This document shows positions 33,220 to 45,869 of a DNA stretch of 61,130 bases, piece after piece (within the stretch, counting starts at the first letter, position 1; each line of letters starts with the position of its first letter). Origin of the DNA: Gnomoniopsis sp. IMI 355080 (lineage: Eukaryota; Ascomycota; Sordariomycetes; Diaporthales; Gnomoniaceae); contig JAPEVC010000216.1 of the NCBI GenBank assembly GCA_027946555.1, positions 1 to 61,130 of the forward strand, in the 5' to 3' direction. A program made the translations under genes and the position numbers. The notes beneath the pieces were generated by a model that worked only from the letters and a program-made list of their open reading frames with translations, ran no database searches and had not been told where the DNA came from.

Positions 33220-35113
33220 GGCAGTACCTACATCAAGGCAAGAAAGATTGACATTCAGCGGTACACGATTTGAATGCTAGAGATCGTTATGTCCTCTTTC
33301 GTCAGTGTTTAGCAATCACACGTGGTCGGTCAGGACGTCAAAAAGAGGAGGTACTGCCAGGCTGAAGAGCAGAAAAAATTGATAGTGCATTATCAAAATA
33401 CACTCATTCACCTCCTCGAGTATTGTGAATATCACTCAAATCTTTGAACTACTCTGGATAACGTGAGTGTATTTGCTTATGGGTAAGACTGTTGAAGGAG
33501 TGGGAAGTCCTTCAGTCCAAGAGCCCGTGGCGCAGTCTTGATATCGATCCATCGTGAATACGTCCTTATCTCCTTCCATCAACTGCCTCGCTCCGGAATT
33601 CCCAAGATTATTGAATCAGCTATTGCCCTAGATATATAATTCGGCAGAGAAAATCTCAGAGGATCTACCCAGGTGGATATGCTTCAAGCCAGCACCACAG
33701 AGCATCTACTGATGCCCAGGAACAAGCTCCAACTCTCACCTTTCTATTTTGCACAGGAGGATGATTGCCAATGAGAACAAGATCTGCCAACGGTTTGATT
33801 GTGACTTGGCTCTCGAAGAATACATCCACCATCGCCAAAGAAAAAAAAAAGGCTGACTTCGTGAAAAGCATCCAAGTGAAGACTAGCCTCGATCCCCCGG
33901 TCTGATGACCAACTGCTCCTTGCGACATTCCTAGACTGTAAAGGTAAATTTCCCGCAGACTGACCTTCCAAGCTGACAGGACGACCGTATCAAATGTCTA
34001 GCAGTATAGAAGCCTGCTGCCGTTCAAAACATCTTTTCGGATTTAGTTCTGGCATCACGCTTCATCAGTCTGATGGTTTGAATGAAATACATGAAGAGTG
34101 CCTTCAAAGCGCACGAGTACTTCCCTTGCTTCCGAAAGATATTAATCCGTCTATGAGCGGCCTCCTCTTGTCCGATTAGAAATCGACCCACCCCACGGGA
34201 TTTATCATATGTACAAACATCACCTGCCCTTCTAAGTTCTTAGTCGGTAATCATAGTAATCACAAGGTAGGATCAACAATCCGGCCACCTTCAATAGCTT
34301 GCGTTATCTCCGCGCGACTATGCCCATTTGATCCAGCCCTAGACGTCGATGATCCAGAACATGCGACCTATTTTTTTATTTCATTTTTCAATCTGGCCTG
34401 GTGCCTCCTCCCTTTATCAGTTGATTTTTTCCACATTTTGCCCACATGCAACCCCGGCGCGGATATAATACCCGAAAGGCGCCACGCCGTCACTTGATCA
34501 TACCTTATTTTAGCGGGCACGCACCGTTGCTCCTTTTCTTCTTCTTAGTAAGCAGCGGTGATGACTTGACACTGCACACATTTTCGCGATCACGTTTTCA
34601 ACTTCTCACTTGAGATTCGTTCCCCTTGTTAGAACCTCCTTTTTTGCGCACGACTACCGCATCTTTTGCATTTTCCCCCTCTCTATCTTTCTTCTTCCCC
34701 CCCCCTCCCTCCACTGCATACCCTTCGGCAGCCGGCACTGTGCACCCGAAAAATGTCATTGCGCTTTGGTGACATCGTGTCCGCGATATGAGGATTCATT
34801 GGTGGGCCGCCGCCCGCACGAGGGGGAGACAACCAGGTCAGGCTGGGTCCTGCACATGCGGTGACTTCGTGAGAGTGCAGGTGTGCAGGTGACATATGCA
34901 TGCTTCATTTGTACAATGGGAACCTTTTTCTTTATACGGTGTGGCCTGGAGCTGTGCCGCTTCCCACCACGCAACATTGAACACACTCACAAGCTACATA
35001 TTAATTCAAGAGATTTCCCGTCAGTGTGTGGTTCGTTTGCAGGTGCTGTTTTGCACGACAGACCCATTTACTATCTCCTTTGGTAGTGTATAGAATTTTC
35101 TTTTGGGTTTGTG
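33220..35113. other. Intergenic stretch, no gene recognised
   Basis: About 1.9 kb. Short frames only. A perfect 10-bp inverted repeat (GGCAGTACCT at 33220 and AGGTACTGCC at 33349) lies just after the knottin-like gene. A C-rich run occurs near 34697. Confidence 0.4.
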
Positions 35114-37899
35114 ATGTATCCTTATGCGGCCATTCTAGTGGCCCTCACAGTGATGAGTGGCATGTGGGTCCCAGTTGCTGCTGAGGATTTGACAACTTAT
35201 GTCTCCCCGAATGTATGTTCTCAATGTTCTCGTCCATTGATGACTTCAGGTGTAATATCAGGAACCGGCTGACTCTGAGCGATACTAGACCGGTGATGCT
35301 GGTGGCGGAAATACATTCCCTGGTGTAACTTGGCCACTTGGAATAGTGAAGCTTGGCCCGGACTTATATGAGTAAGTCTGGTCGTTGTTCTGACTGGATT
35401 ATTTGCTGATTCGATGTCGAGTACAAGTGGCACGGATGCATACTCTGGCTATGTGAGTGTTGCCTGTACCAAAATATGGATATGATACACTTGGCGGGAT
35501 CCTCAGGCGCAATCAGTCTGTTCTGAAGTATCTGCATCGGAGACATCCTCTTGGCTACCAGTGGGTTGATCTTCTCACATGGACTGATCAGCGAAATGCC
35601 AGGCTCCGGATGGGAACTTCACAGGCTTCAGCATGCTTCATGAGAGCGGCACGGGCGGCGCACCAAAGTATGGCGTGGTCTCACAAATGCCTGTCCTGGG
35701 CAACATCACGAATCCACTCGCGGATTACAACGACACGCGAGCGTCGGCCGATGTAGCCGAGGTGGGATACTATCAATCGTTCCTGGGCTCCGGTATCACC
35801 GTTGAGCTGGCAGGCACGGAGAGGGCGGGCTTCTACCAGTATACGTTTCCCAAAACAAACAACACCACCACCGACAACAACGTGATTATCGATGTGTCGC
35901 ACGTCTTGTCCAGCTATCGGGGTTTAGGTCTTCAGCAGTCCTACCTCGGCGGGAGCATCGAGATTGTCGATGGGAACTCACGTGATGGCCACTATCAGGG
36001 CTATGGATCTTATAACAACGTAAGTCGATTTGTATGTTAACCCTAAGATCATGCGGTGTGTTGATAGGGAGCTGTATCCTCCACTAGGGCTGGAATAGAG
36101 CGCCAGAATGGACCGTCTACTTCTGCGGCTACTTCGACGCTGCCCCAACGACGTACGCGACCTTTCTGGGCACCGGCAACACCAACGACGTGCTAGTCGA
36201 GTATCCGGCCGGCGACAACGTAACCTCCTCTTCACGCCTGGGCGTCGTCTACACCTTTGACGCGACCAATGTCGCCTCCCGGGTGGGCGTGTCCTTCATC
36301 TCCACCGAGCAAGCCTGCGACAACGTCAATGCACAAATCCCCGCCGGCATCACACGGGAGACGCTCACCGCCGCAACCAAAGACGCCTGGAACAGCCAAG
36401 TGCTTTCCAAGATCACCACCACCGACACCAGCAATACCACCAACCTCCGGCTCCTCTACACTTCGCTCTACCACATGAACATCATCCCCACCAACAAGAC
36501 CGGCGAGAACCCCCTCTGGACCTCCACCGAGCCATACTACGACGACATCTTTACCCTCTGGGACCTCTTTCGCTGCAGCATCCCTCTCTTCCACATCCTT
36601 CAACCCACCACGTACGATGAATACCTCCGCTCCCTCGTCGACGTCTGGCGCCACGTCGGCTTCATGCCCGACGCGCGATCCTCCTTCTGGAACGGCGCGA
36701 CCCAAGGCGGCTCCAACGCCGACAACATCCTAGCCGACGCCTACGTCAAAGGTGTGCGTAGCGACGACGCCGCCTGGTGGACGGATGCGCTGAGCGCCAT
36801 GCTCACCGATGCCGAGGTCGTGCCGCCCAACAATGACGACCCTCGCGACCCGTCCGGCTCGACGGCAGAAGGGCGCGGGGCGCTGCCGGACTGGTTGGCG
36901 TATGGGTACATTACGCCGACGTATGGGCGGTCGGTCAGTCGCGCGGTCGAGTACTCGGTCAATGACTTTGCCGTGTACCAGGTTGCCAGTGGGCAAGGGC
37001 TGGGCAATGCGTCGGTGTACCTGGAGCGCGGAAGGAATTGGCGGAACCATTGGAATCCGAATGTTACGTCGTTGGGCTTCTCTGGTTTTGTCATGCCGCG
37101 GACCACGAGCGGGTTCAATATCACGCAGGATCCCTTGAGTTGTGGTGGTTGTTACTGGAGTGACTACTGTGTGTTGCGAACCCCCCCCCCCGCCTTTTCT
37201 GGGCCTCGGCCTGATCATCTTTCTTTTCCACTGACCATATCGCCAGATTACGAGGCGCTTCCCTGGGAGTACTCATTCAACGCCCACCACGACATTGACA
37301 AGCTCATCGCCCTCTCCGGCGGCGAGGCGACCTTCCTCGCCCGCCTCGAAATGATGTTCACCCCCGGCGCCTACCCCTCGGGCTCCTTCGATGAAATGAT
37401 CTTCAACCCGGGCAACGAACCCTCTTTCACGACACCATACCTCTTCTCCTTCCTTAACCGCCAAGACCTCACCGTGCTCTACACGCGCCGGTTCGCCCAG
37501 GCCTACTACGGCCTCTCCGACACCGGTCTACCGGGCAACTCGGACGCCGGCGCCATGGAGACGTGGTTGCTGTGGGTGATGCTGGGCCTGTACCCCATGA
37601 CGGGGCAGACGACGTTTCTAATCGGCAGCCCGTGGTTTTCGGACCTAAAGTTTGACTTGGGTGTCGGCAAGACGCTGGCCATCACGACGACGGGCGGCGA
37701 CGACGGAGAGGAGAGTTATTTTGTGCAGAGCCTCAAGGTCAATGGACAGGCCTGGAACCAGAGCTGGCTGACGTGGGCCGATATCTTTGCCGAGGGAGGT
37801 ACTTTGGACTTTGTAATGGGCCCGCAGGCCGTCAACTGGACCACAGGGCCGCCGCCACCAAGTCCTGGGACCGAAGTCACGGCGCAGCGGCGTCGGTGA
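35114..37899 (+). CDS. Secreted glycoside hydrolase family 92 alpha-mannosidase
   Basis: Six exons: 35114-35212, 35289-35371, 35422-35452 (31 nt), 35603-36019, 36088-37168 and 37247-37899. All are in phase; 787 residues. The N-terminus is a hydrophobic secretion signal ending near VAAEDL. GH92 signatures follow: GDAGGGNTFPGVTWPLGIVKLGPDL, TDAYSGYAPDGNFTGFSMLHESGTGG, KYGVVSQMPVLG, WNRAPEWTVYFCGYFD, LYHMNIIPTN, YYDDIFTLWDLFR, and in the last exons YYEALPWEYSFNAHHD and GLYPMTGQTTFLIGSPWF. GH92 enzymes are calcium-dependent exo-alpha-mannosidases, mostly alpha-1,2. The last intron (78 nt) is in frame and stop-free but interrupts the conserved WSDYYYEALPWEY, so it must be spliced for an active enzyme. 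Many NxT sites fit an extracellular glycoprotein. Confidence 0.93.
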
Positions 37900-38385
37900 T
37901 GAGCTTGGGTTGGTTTCCGAGTCTTCCTGTATATAGCCGCAGTTGGAATCACTATTGAGTTAGACTCTCCTTTGCTTAACTGGAGCGGCACAGTTCAGAA
38001 CCTTGGACTATCTTTTTCCGTCGGAGGCCTTAGGATACACAAGTTATCTAAGCTAAGGCAGCTTGTCACATGCACTTTGCACGATCAACAACCACCCGCT
38101 TGCGACGGTCATTCACAATTTTTGCGCGACCATGTTGAATATCCATTGGGGCGCTAGCATTGACCAGCTCACCTTGCACTCTCAGAGGCTTCCAACCTTC
38201 AAACACCAGATGCCCGAGCCTACGTCTGGAATCCAGACCGGGGGATATTGCATTGACCATTTGATAGGTATCTCAATTGAACACGGCTAAGCACCCTTCC
38301 TTTGGTCTCTGAAGGTAACATCAGAGCGAGGTACACACGTAATCTTCTATCTTAACGACATCTAACCCAGGGGCCGCGCCAGCCT
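37900..38385. other. Convergent 3' region, GH92 / dehydrogenase
   Basis: About 490 bp between two convergent genes. No feature beyond 3' flanks is seen. Confidence 0.4.
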
Positions 38386-39502
38386 TTATTTCCACTCCAA
38401 AATCTTCTCGTTACGCCAAAACAATCCGCTCTGTCCATTGAGGTCGTCAAGAGCAAGCATCACCGGTGTCTTGGCACCTTGGTCCGGCGTCTTGGGATCG
38501 CCGAAAATTGCCGACATTCCTGTCATGCCCGTGGGGGCACGGTACATGTCCGTCATCACCATCTATTATCAATTGTGGTCAGCCAGGGATCCTCCGTGTT
38601 TGCCATTTTGGGGGGTTGGATCGAAGAAGGGAAGGAAAAGACTTACTCCCGGACAGCAGCAATTGACCAGAACTTGTCGTCCGTCCTGGGCCAGCTGCTT
38701 GGCAAATACTCTGGTAATAGCAACTACCGCGGCCTTGCTAACGGCGCTAGAATAAGAAAGATCATTTGTCAGTTCATGAACAGTTGGGCAAGTTGATAGA
38801 GAAGGGATTGTTTCGAAGGAAAAGACAAAGAAGAACTTACTAGGCAGAAGGGGGCCAGTCTTTTTGCCACTCTCCCTTCTGTAACGCAGCCGCAAAATCC
38901 TCCACAATACTATTCACGTCCTCCACTTTCTCCGCGCCCAGGAATCTAGCCTCGATCCCATCCGAGTAATTCTTGCGCGGCCCAAGCTTCAAGCCCCCAG
39001 CCAACGAACCCAAATTCACGATCCGGCCCCCCTCACGGATCTGTGGCAGCAGTGCCTCCATCACACGCAGCACGCCATAGTAATTCGCGCGGATGGTCCA
39101 CTCCACCGCCTCGGGCTTCAAACCTTCTTCGCCCATAATGCCTAGGACAGCGGCGTTGTTGATCAAGATGTCGATGCCGCCGCCGCCGTCGTGCTTCGGG
39201 TGATCGGCGGCCAACGAGGCGGCCAAGGCCGAGATGGACTCTGGGCTTTCAATGTCCAGCAGGCGGAGTTTGACTTCGACGGGCGGGCTGTCTTTCGCGG
39301 AGGCTTCTTGGATTTGTTGGGTGACGGCCTGGACGGCGGCCTCGCCGCTTTCTTTGTTCCTCGAGGTCAAGTAGATGAGTAATGGGCCGCGGTTGAATTT
39401 GGAGGATGGGTATTGGAAGGCCAGTTGGCGAACGCAGGCGAGACCAACGCCGTTGAGGCGGTTTGCGCCCGTGACAACGGCGATACAACCAGGTTGAGAC
39501 AT
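38386..39502 (-). CDS. Short-chain dehydrogenase/reductase, carbonyl-reductase-like
   Basis: Exons on the minus strand are 39502-38841, 38746-38647 and 38562-38386, in phase; 312 residues. The N-terminal Rossmann strand reads IAVVTGANRLNGVGLA. Then come LLDIESPESI (NAD(P) region), DILINNAAVLG (NNAG-type motif), IVNLGSLAGG with the serine region, and SAYAVSKAAV. In the last, catalytic Tyr221 and Lys225 are restored across the first intron. About 50 residues separate the serine motif from YxxxK, as in carbonyl reductases. It is a cytosolic NAD(P)H-dependent carbonyl reductase by family; substrate unknown. The glycine motif has two extra residues relative to TGxxxGxG. Confidence 0.88.
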
Positions 39503-42139
39503 ATTTTACGCCAAATACAGTACCGTGGAACAAAACCGGGAAAAGCTTCTGGATAACAGAGAGAAGTTGTGCGAGTATAGTCACGGTAGAGCAACCTAGG
39601 CAAATTTTCGGGATTTCAGATAGATAATCTGTTGTTGCAAAATATTCTCGTGAAGAATATCTACAGTTCCGATGGGCTCCATTATGATTCTTATAATGCA
39701 TGGCGGACAGTTGTCAAATCCGAAGTAATAAGTCTTTTGGTTTGAGTAGCCAAGCATAACAAAGTTTCGGCTCGAAATTGGATTTTAGTGCAATGCCCCC
39801 AAACCCAAGACTTCTTCTCTTTCAACCTTTCACCCTGATCGCATTCAATACGAAAGCGAATATCCATGGTCATTCACATGGGAGGCAGCGAAGAGCTCCC
39901 GAACGCAGGCCACCACCTATAATAAATTGAATTTTATTCTTGTGAGGATTGACGCGCGCATCTTTCATTTACCGCGCCTGAAACGTGCCCGACTCAAAAT
40001 CATCAACTCTCAAGCTTTCTGCCGTATTGTCCCATAAAAGCACCCCCGATGCGCTTATTTCGTGGGGATCGAAATGTTTCCGACTGTTCTTCGCAATTTT
40101 GTACTGTACCTAGATAGTGGACTTTATTGGGGACGTTTTGGAAAGTTTTATACTTTCGCTCCGTCCCGCGGCCACCCCTGTATGACAAGGCTATACTGGG
40201 TTGTGGAGGGAGGATTTTGACCAAGACTTAAACCGAATACGGGGCCGAGGGAGAAAGAGCTGTCTTTACTAGTATTCATTCCACACAACGACATGCGGGG
40301 AAAAGGTGCTCAAGACAACACGATTGAATAGGAATACTCGGACAGCTCAGAAGCTTTTTCCTGGCCAGGCTGGCGCTGGATAACATGATGCTTGGCGTGT
40401 GGTTACAGTAGATCGTGACTCGTGAGGTTGACGATAGATAGGTGCAGGGCATTGGGTGGTACAGCTGGCTGGCCTGAACTTTGTAAATATTCTTATGAGA
40501 TAAACCGCTATAGCCGTCAAGGTTATGTATTTTCAATAAGTAGGCAAACCCTGTAGTCATACAACAAAGTACTAACATAACTCAACAGACTTGTCATATG
40601 TCAGACGAGCCACCTTCCTTTATTAGGTCAAAGCGAAATCCCATACGGGGGTGGGTGGCTTTGAGCTAAAACGTCAGCACATGTAGAGGAAGCCATAATT
40701 TCGATGTTCCATTCATATGTATATATACTGAGCCGTCAATAATCCTAAGCTTCTAAGCTTTGGTCTCTCAGGATATATGCGAGATGTGAGTCGTGACAAT
40801 CCAGGCTCGTGAACGGCAAACATGCCATTGGAAAGCAGGTTGAGTCTATCAGTTTACTGAAGCTTACATGGAGTAAGTAGTGATGCGGCAGTGGCTTGCA
40901 GCTAGGACCTATAGTCCTCCCTAAGGCTAACGCACATGTACAACTACTATCTCAGTGACTTTTCTTTGCTACATCAACCTTGAAGCATGATTCTATCATC
41001 TACTGCCGCTTTTTGTGAAGCTGTTTTCACACTGACTCTATCGCACATTTTCAAGCCCTGCTTAATACTTTGCTACTTTACTTAGCGTCTTTGAATGCGT
41101 GAAGGCGATGACGATGAACAATAGAGTGCAAAGGCTACAGATCGGTCGACAATGAAGAGATCTGATGACTATAATTGTGCCTCAATGGGAAAATTCGCAC
41201 GCCGAGGGGCATTAGGGGTGTCTGGACATAATTGTACGAACGCTGCCTCTCTTTTCTTCCCCCACCCCCCGCCTCCCTTTTTTTTGGGGGGGGGGGGTAC
41301 AAAACGTTCTCGACGTTCGCACCGTACGATACCGTATATTTTCACATCCCTCCTACAAATTCAGTTATACAAGCAATGTCTTTCGTAAGAAATGTATCGT
41401 AGAGTATCGTACCTGATTATAAATACATTCTGTAACGTATATCTATACCCTCCAAGGTTGTCAACCTAAGGTACCGTAGATGTGTACCGTAAATGTACAG
41501 GTTCGTACATGTACAGTACCGTACACGTACATGTACGAAAAGCTCAAGCAGGTGTACTTGACTTCTTTCCCTTGCTTTGTAAGTCAACAAGCCTTGCAAA
41601 TTTCTACCTGGTACATAGCACAGATTGACTGACGCACCATACTACAGATGTGACTACCCACTCCAAGTGAGCCTACCCACACATATCGCTGTGAAATTAG
41701 ACACAGCTTCGGTCTCAGACTTGCGTTCTTTTCCAGGGCCGGAAACCAGAAGTCACTTGAAATTTGCCATGGGAAAGGATAGTCCGGCAGTTGAACGGAA
41801 TCAGACACACATTCTAGCTAGCAGCAACGTATTGAGACAATTCTCGTCGAGCAGATATCCGCCTAGATTTTTAGACACTTTAAATTCTACCATATCAAAA
41901 CCCTAAGCCAAGCCAAGTAACTTGAAGGCCCAGTTAGTCTGCAAGTATCCAGCCACGCCCGCCGCCCCACGCCAAAACGCCCCAGAGGATATCTCTCAAG
42001 CCCGCCTTGGAAGATGCGTCGAGAATAAAAGATAGAAAAAGGAAGATGGATGCATATCCTACAAATTTTGTTGACAAACAGAGCCCCCAAATGAACGCCA
42101 TTCCCAATGTGTTAAAACACAACTTTGTCATGCCATGGC
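39503..42139. other. Gene-poor stretch with GTAC-rich segment
   Basis: About 2.6 kb between dehydrogenase and NOP58. No protein or RNA gene was recognised. It contains a C-run and G-run pair at 41261-41297 and a GTAC-rich palindromic stretch. Confidence 0.45.
41290..41540. repeat. GTAC-rich, palindrome-dense segment
   Basis: The tetranucleotide GTAC recurs more than ten times, especially at 41470-41540 (for example TTCGTACATGTACAGTACCG and ACACGTACATGTACG). It is adjacent to a poly-G run. No encoded product was found. Confidence 0.7.
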
Positions 42140-44167
42140 TCATGCATCCGACTTGCTCTTCTTCTTCTTCTTGGGCTTCTCCTCGCCATCCTCGTCCCTC
42201 TTGCGCTTACCGGCGCTCTCCTCCTCCTTCTTGGCCTTCTTGGCCTCCTTCTTTGACTTGACCTTGGGCGTACCGTCGGCGGCCAGCTCCACATCGCCGC
42301 GTTCGAACTTGCGCTTGAACTTGGACACGGAGATGCCTGCCGCCTCAGCATACTTCTCGTAGTCGGCTTCAGAAAGCTTTTTGGGAGTGGTGGCTGTGAA
42401 AAGTCTTAGTAGGGGTTGCTTTGCGCCAGAGCGGCGGACGTCATCAGGACCACCCGAATTGGGCACCGGGAATGGACAAGAGGGGACTGTACCTGTGCCA
42501 TTGGCCCCGTTTGTAACGGGAGCATCTGCCATCTCCTCATCCTCAACCTCTTCGATGAGGGCCTTCTTCTTGTCTTTCTTCTCTTTCTTGTCCTTCTTTT
42601 CTTTCTTATCCTTCTTCTCCTTTTTAGGAGTAGGAGCAACCTCTTCGTCGGATTGGGCTGCTGCAGGCTCATCACCTGTCAAGCCATCCGCGTCAATGTT
42701 GTATTTCCGGGCCTCTTTGATATCAAACTTGGACGGCGCGCCAAGAGCCATTCCATTGGGACCAACAGCAATGCCCTTGGGAACCAGCGGCTTGCCCTCG
42801 AGCCGGCGCAGGTTGTTCTCAACCTTAACACGAGCACCCACACCAAACGCGGCCCGCTCTTCCTCATCAGCCTCGTCACCGTTCTCGTCAACCCACTCGC
42901 TCAGAGCATCAGCACGGACACCAAGGGCAGTCTTGGCAGCAAGTGTACGGGCGATCTTGCCCTTGTTCTTGCCAGTTGCCTGACCGACCAGGGAGGAGTT
43001 GTAGATGATACCGTACTTGGGAGTAGCGTGCTTGGTCTTGAGGGCACGGAACAGAGCCTTCTCAGCACCAAGGATCTGGATGGTGGAAGCGGGGTTCTTG
43101 GCCAAGCTGATCAGAGAGCCGGAGTGTGCAATGAGCCGAGCACCAATGAGAGTGCCGACGAGCTCAGTCAAGTTGGGAGCGATGGCGCGCATACGAGCCT
43201 CGAGATAGGCAGAGAGTTGCTGGCGGGTCTCGGTGTAGCGGACGACGTGCTCCGCCAGCATGGTGATGTTCAACAGGTCCTCCTCAGTGATCTCGGTACC
43301 CATGCTGACTTCAGCGGCAGCCTTGACAGCGGTCTCAATTTCTTCAGGCAGAATGTCGGACAAGTCGGTGGCGTGGGTGTTTGTGCGCAGACCAACAGCC
43401 AGAATGACACGAGCATAGGCCAGGTTGTCGTTCAAGATCTTGCCCAACTCGGGGAAGTGCCAGCCGTACCATTCTTTCACCCTCATGGCGTAGGTGTTGA
43501 GTTCCTTGTCCAGATCGTCCAGCAGAGAGATCGCCTGCACGATCATGACATCGACCTTGTCGGGAGAGAATCGCAGCTTGTGTCGGGACAGGGAGTGTGA
43601 CAGACCCAGAGCAAGGGAACGCAAGTTCTCGGACTGGAGACCGGGGATCAGGTCTGTGAGATGGGCGCGGATGTTGCGGTAGAGTTCGGTTGTTGAAGAG
43701 TCGGCGACGGGGGTGATGTTGAACTGGGGGAGCTTGTTGATAGCACTGCCGAGTTTTGCGTCGGAGACAGCGAGGGAAATCTTCTTCTCGTCCTTGATAG
43801 ACTCGAGCAGCTGGGTCAGCATTGGAGTGACCTTGCCCTCAGTAAGGCTGGCCACCTCCTCGAGACCCTTGGCGGCGCTGTCCCATTTTACAATCTCCTT
43901 GAGCTTGAGCCTGTAACCGTGTTAGATCATTTGCAGAGGGGAAAGCAATTGAGTTTCCGCGCGTGTGGGAGACCAAACCTACTCGCTGTTGATCAAGTCG
44001 GCAGTCTGGAGACGGCTGGAGTAGTCTTCATCGTCGAGCAGCTTCTTGTCCTTTGCCTTGAAAAGGGCATAGCTGTGGGTGATGTTAGCCTCGTGTGTCC
44101 CGATTTTGTTCTTTGTTTTCGCAAGGACTTACCCAGCGCTCGTCTCAGAAAGAACGAAGAGAGGCAT
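42140..44167 (-). CDS. NOP58: Box C/D snoRNP core protein Nop58
   Basis: Exons on the minus strand are 44167-44133, 44072-43983, 43910-42493 and 42393-42140, in phase; 598 residues. The first exons give MPLFVLSETSAGYALFKAKD, the Nop58 N-terminal domain. A coiled-coil/NOSIC part follows (GWHFPELGKILNDNLAYARV), then the Nop domain (AHSGSLISLAKNPASTIQILGAEKALFRALKT). The C-terminus has the repeated Lys/Asp/Glu tail (KKEKKDKKEKKDKK and KKKKKSKSDA). Nop58 binds box C/D snoRNAs with Nop56, fibrillarin and Snu13 in the nucleolus, guiding 2'-O-methylation and rRNA processing. The third intron (99 nt, 42492-42394) is in frame and stop-free. Long antisense open frames here are codon-bias shadows. It is divergent from VMA6. 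Confidence 0.97.
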
Positions 44168-44593
44168 TTTGATCGTGGGAATGACCTCCTGCGCTTGCCT
44201 TGCAATAGGGTCTTCGGGGTTAGTAGAGAAGGCGCGCAAAGGCGGTTGTGCTGTGGTGGTGATGGGGAGGGAAAGTCGTGATGGGTGGGTTAGCAGAAAA
44301 ATGCAGGAAATTTTTTGAGCAGCTCTTGCCCGCCGAAATAAATGTGGGGTCGGTGCCAGACTTGGAGAGCAGTCTTCGAAGCGCTATTCTAGTTTCGGAC
44401 TAGTACAGCCCAGCGGCTAGGGTCCAATCACAAGGGGTCAGCGTCTCGTAGCGTCTATTGTCAGCCGCCCGCGTCTTTCAGGGACGGGCAAGGTCGTCGT
44501 CACTGACACTGGAGACTTTGTGAGCATCAGCACGCCAACACACCTTCATCATTCGAGCTTCCTGCATCGCCAACGAGCCTTTCCACCGTCAAA
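44168..44593. promoter_or_regulatory. Divergent promoter NOP58 / VMA6 with CCAAT box
   Basis: The 426-bp region between two divergent housekeeping starts includes CCAATCA at 44424-44430, a CCAAT-binding-complex type site. It must serve both genes; the specific site use is inferred. Confidence 0.5.
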
Positions 44594-45869
44594 ATGGAAG
44601 GCCTGTTCTTTAATACCAACAACGGGTTAGCTTACTTGCAAGTCTGGTGCCTGATGTTTAGCTACTGACCTCGGAAATGCAGCTACCTCGAGGGCATCGT
44701 CCGTGGATATCGGAATGGCCTTCTGACCAATGCCAACTATAGCAACATGACCCAATGCGAGACCATCGATGGTCAGTGTCATTTCCAAGACCACGATGGC
44801 TGTGTATGTTTTAGCTGACCTCCGTCAAAGACCTCAAGCTGCAGCTCGGCCCAGCCTACGGCGACTTCCTCGCATCCCTCCCCCCAAACCCATCCACCTC
44901 CAGCCTCGCCTCCAAGACGACCGAGAAGCTCGTTTCCGAATTCCGTTATGTTCGGGCTAACGCTACCGGCTCGCTGGCCAGGTTCATGGACTACCTGACC
45001 TACGGCTATATGATCGACAATGTCGCTCTCCTGATCACCGGTACATTGCACGAGCGGGACACCCGGGAGCTGCTTGACAGATGTCATCCGCTCGGCTGGT
45101 TCGAAACCATGCCCGTACTCTGCGTTGCTACCAACATCGAGGAGTTGTACAACAGCGTGCTGATCGAGACACCTCTGGCACCATACTTCAAGGGCAGTCT
45201 GAGCCACCAGGACTTGGACGAGTTGAACATTGAGATTGTTCGGAATACACTGTACAAGAACTACCTTGAGGACTTCCACAACTTTGTCAACACACACCCT
45301 GATATGTCTGGTACACCCACAGCCGAGGTCATGACTGAGATCCTGGAGTTTGAGGCGGACCGGAGAGCTATCAACATCACCCTCAACTCCTTTGGCACCG
45401 AGCTGTCTAAGCAGGATCGTAGGAAGCTCTATCCCAGCTTTGGAAGGCTCTACCCCGAGGGGACTCTGATGCTATCCCGAGCGGATGACTTTGAAGGCGT
45501 GAGGTTGGCTGTCGAAGGTGTCCATGACTACAAGAGCTTCTTTGATGCGGCTGGTCTTGGTGGTGGCCCAGCTGGTCCCGGAAACATGGCTGGAGGGTCA
45601 GGATCGGATGGACGGAGTCTGGAGGACATGTTTTACCAGAAAGAGATGGAGATTTCCAAGGAGGCATTCACCAGGCAATTCACGTTCGCAATTGTGTACG
45701 CATGGGTAAAGCTTAGGGAGCAGGTACGTACCAAGCCCATATTTCTCTGTCACTCCAAAATGGAAGCCAGCTAACCCCAGCACAGGAGATTCGGAACATC
45801 ACATGGATCGCTGAGTGCATAGCGCAGAACCAAAAGGAGCGGATCGGAAATTACATCAGTGTATTCTGA
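44594..45869 (+). CDS. VMA6: V-type proton ATPase subunit d (V0)
   Basis: Exons 44594-44625, 44683-44771, 44831-45723 and 45786-45869, in phase; 365 residues. The spliced start reads MEGLFFNTNNGYLEGIVRGYRNG, followed by QCETIDDLKLQL, YMIDNVALLITGTLHERD, LYKNYLEDF, EFEADRRAINITLNSFGTEL and EDMFYQKEMEISKEAFTRQF. The C-terminus is EIRNITWIAECIAQNQKERI. This is the full family length. Subunit d caps the membrane c-ring of the vacuolar ATPase and couples it to the central stalk (family knowledge). A Gly-rich loop (GLGGGPAGPGNMAGGSGSDG) sits before the C-terminal helices. First exon 32 nt. Confidence 0.97.

Noticed and set aside
33220..33358. 10-bp inverted repeat GGCAGTACCT / AGGTACTGCC
   Set aside because: Too short and too widely spaced (about 120 bp) to call a terminator or mobile-element end; may be chance.
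36232..36705. 157-codon antisense frame in the GH92 gene
   Set aside because: Gly/Val/Asp-rich shadow of a conserved coding exon, no family signature.
42416..43600. 394-codon antisense frame across NOP58
   Set aside because: Exact antisense of a highly conserved gene; Leu/Val-rich shadow produced by codon bias.
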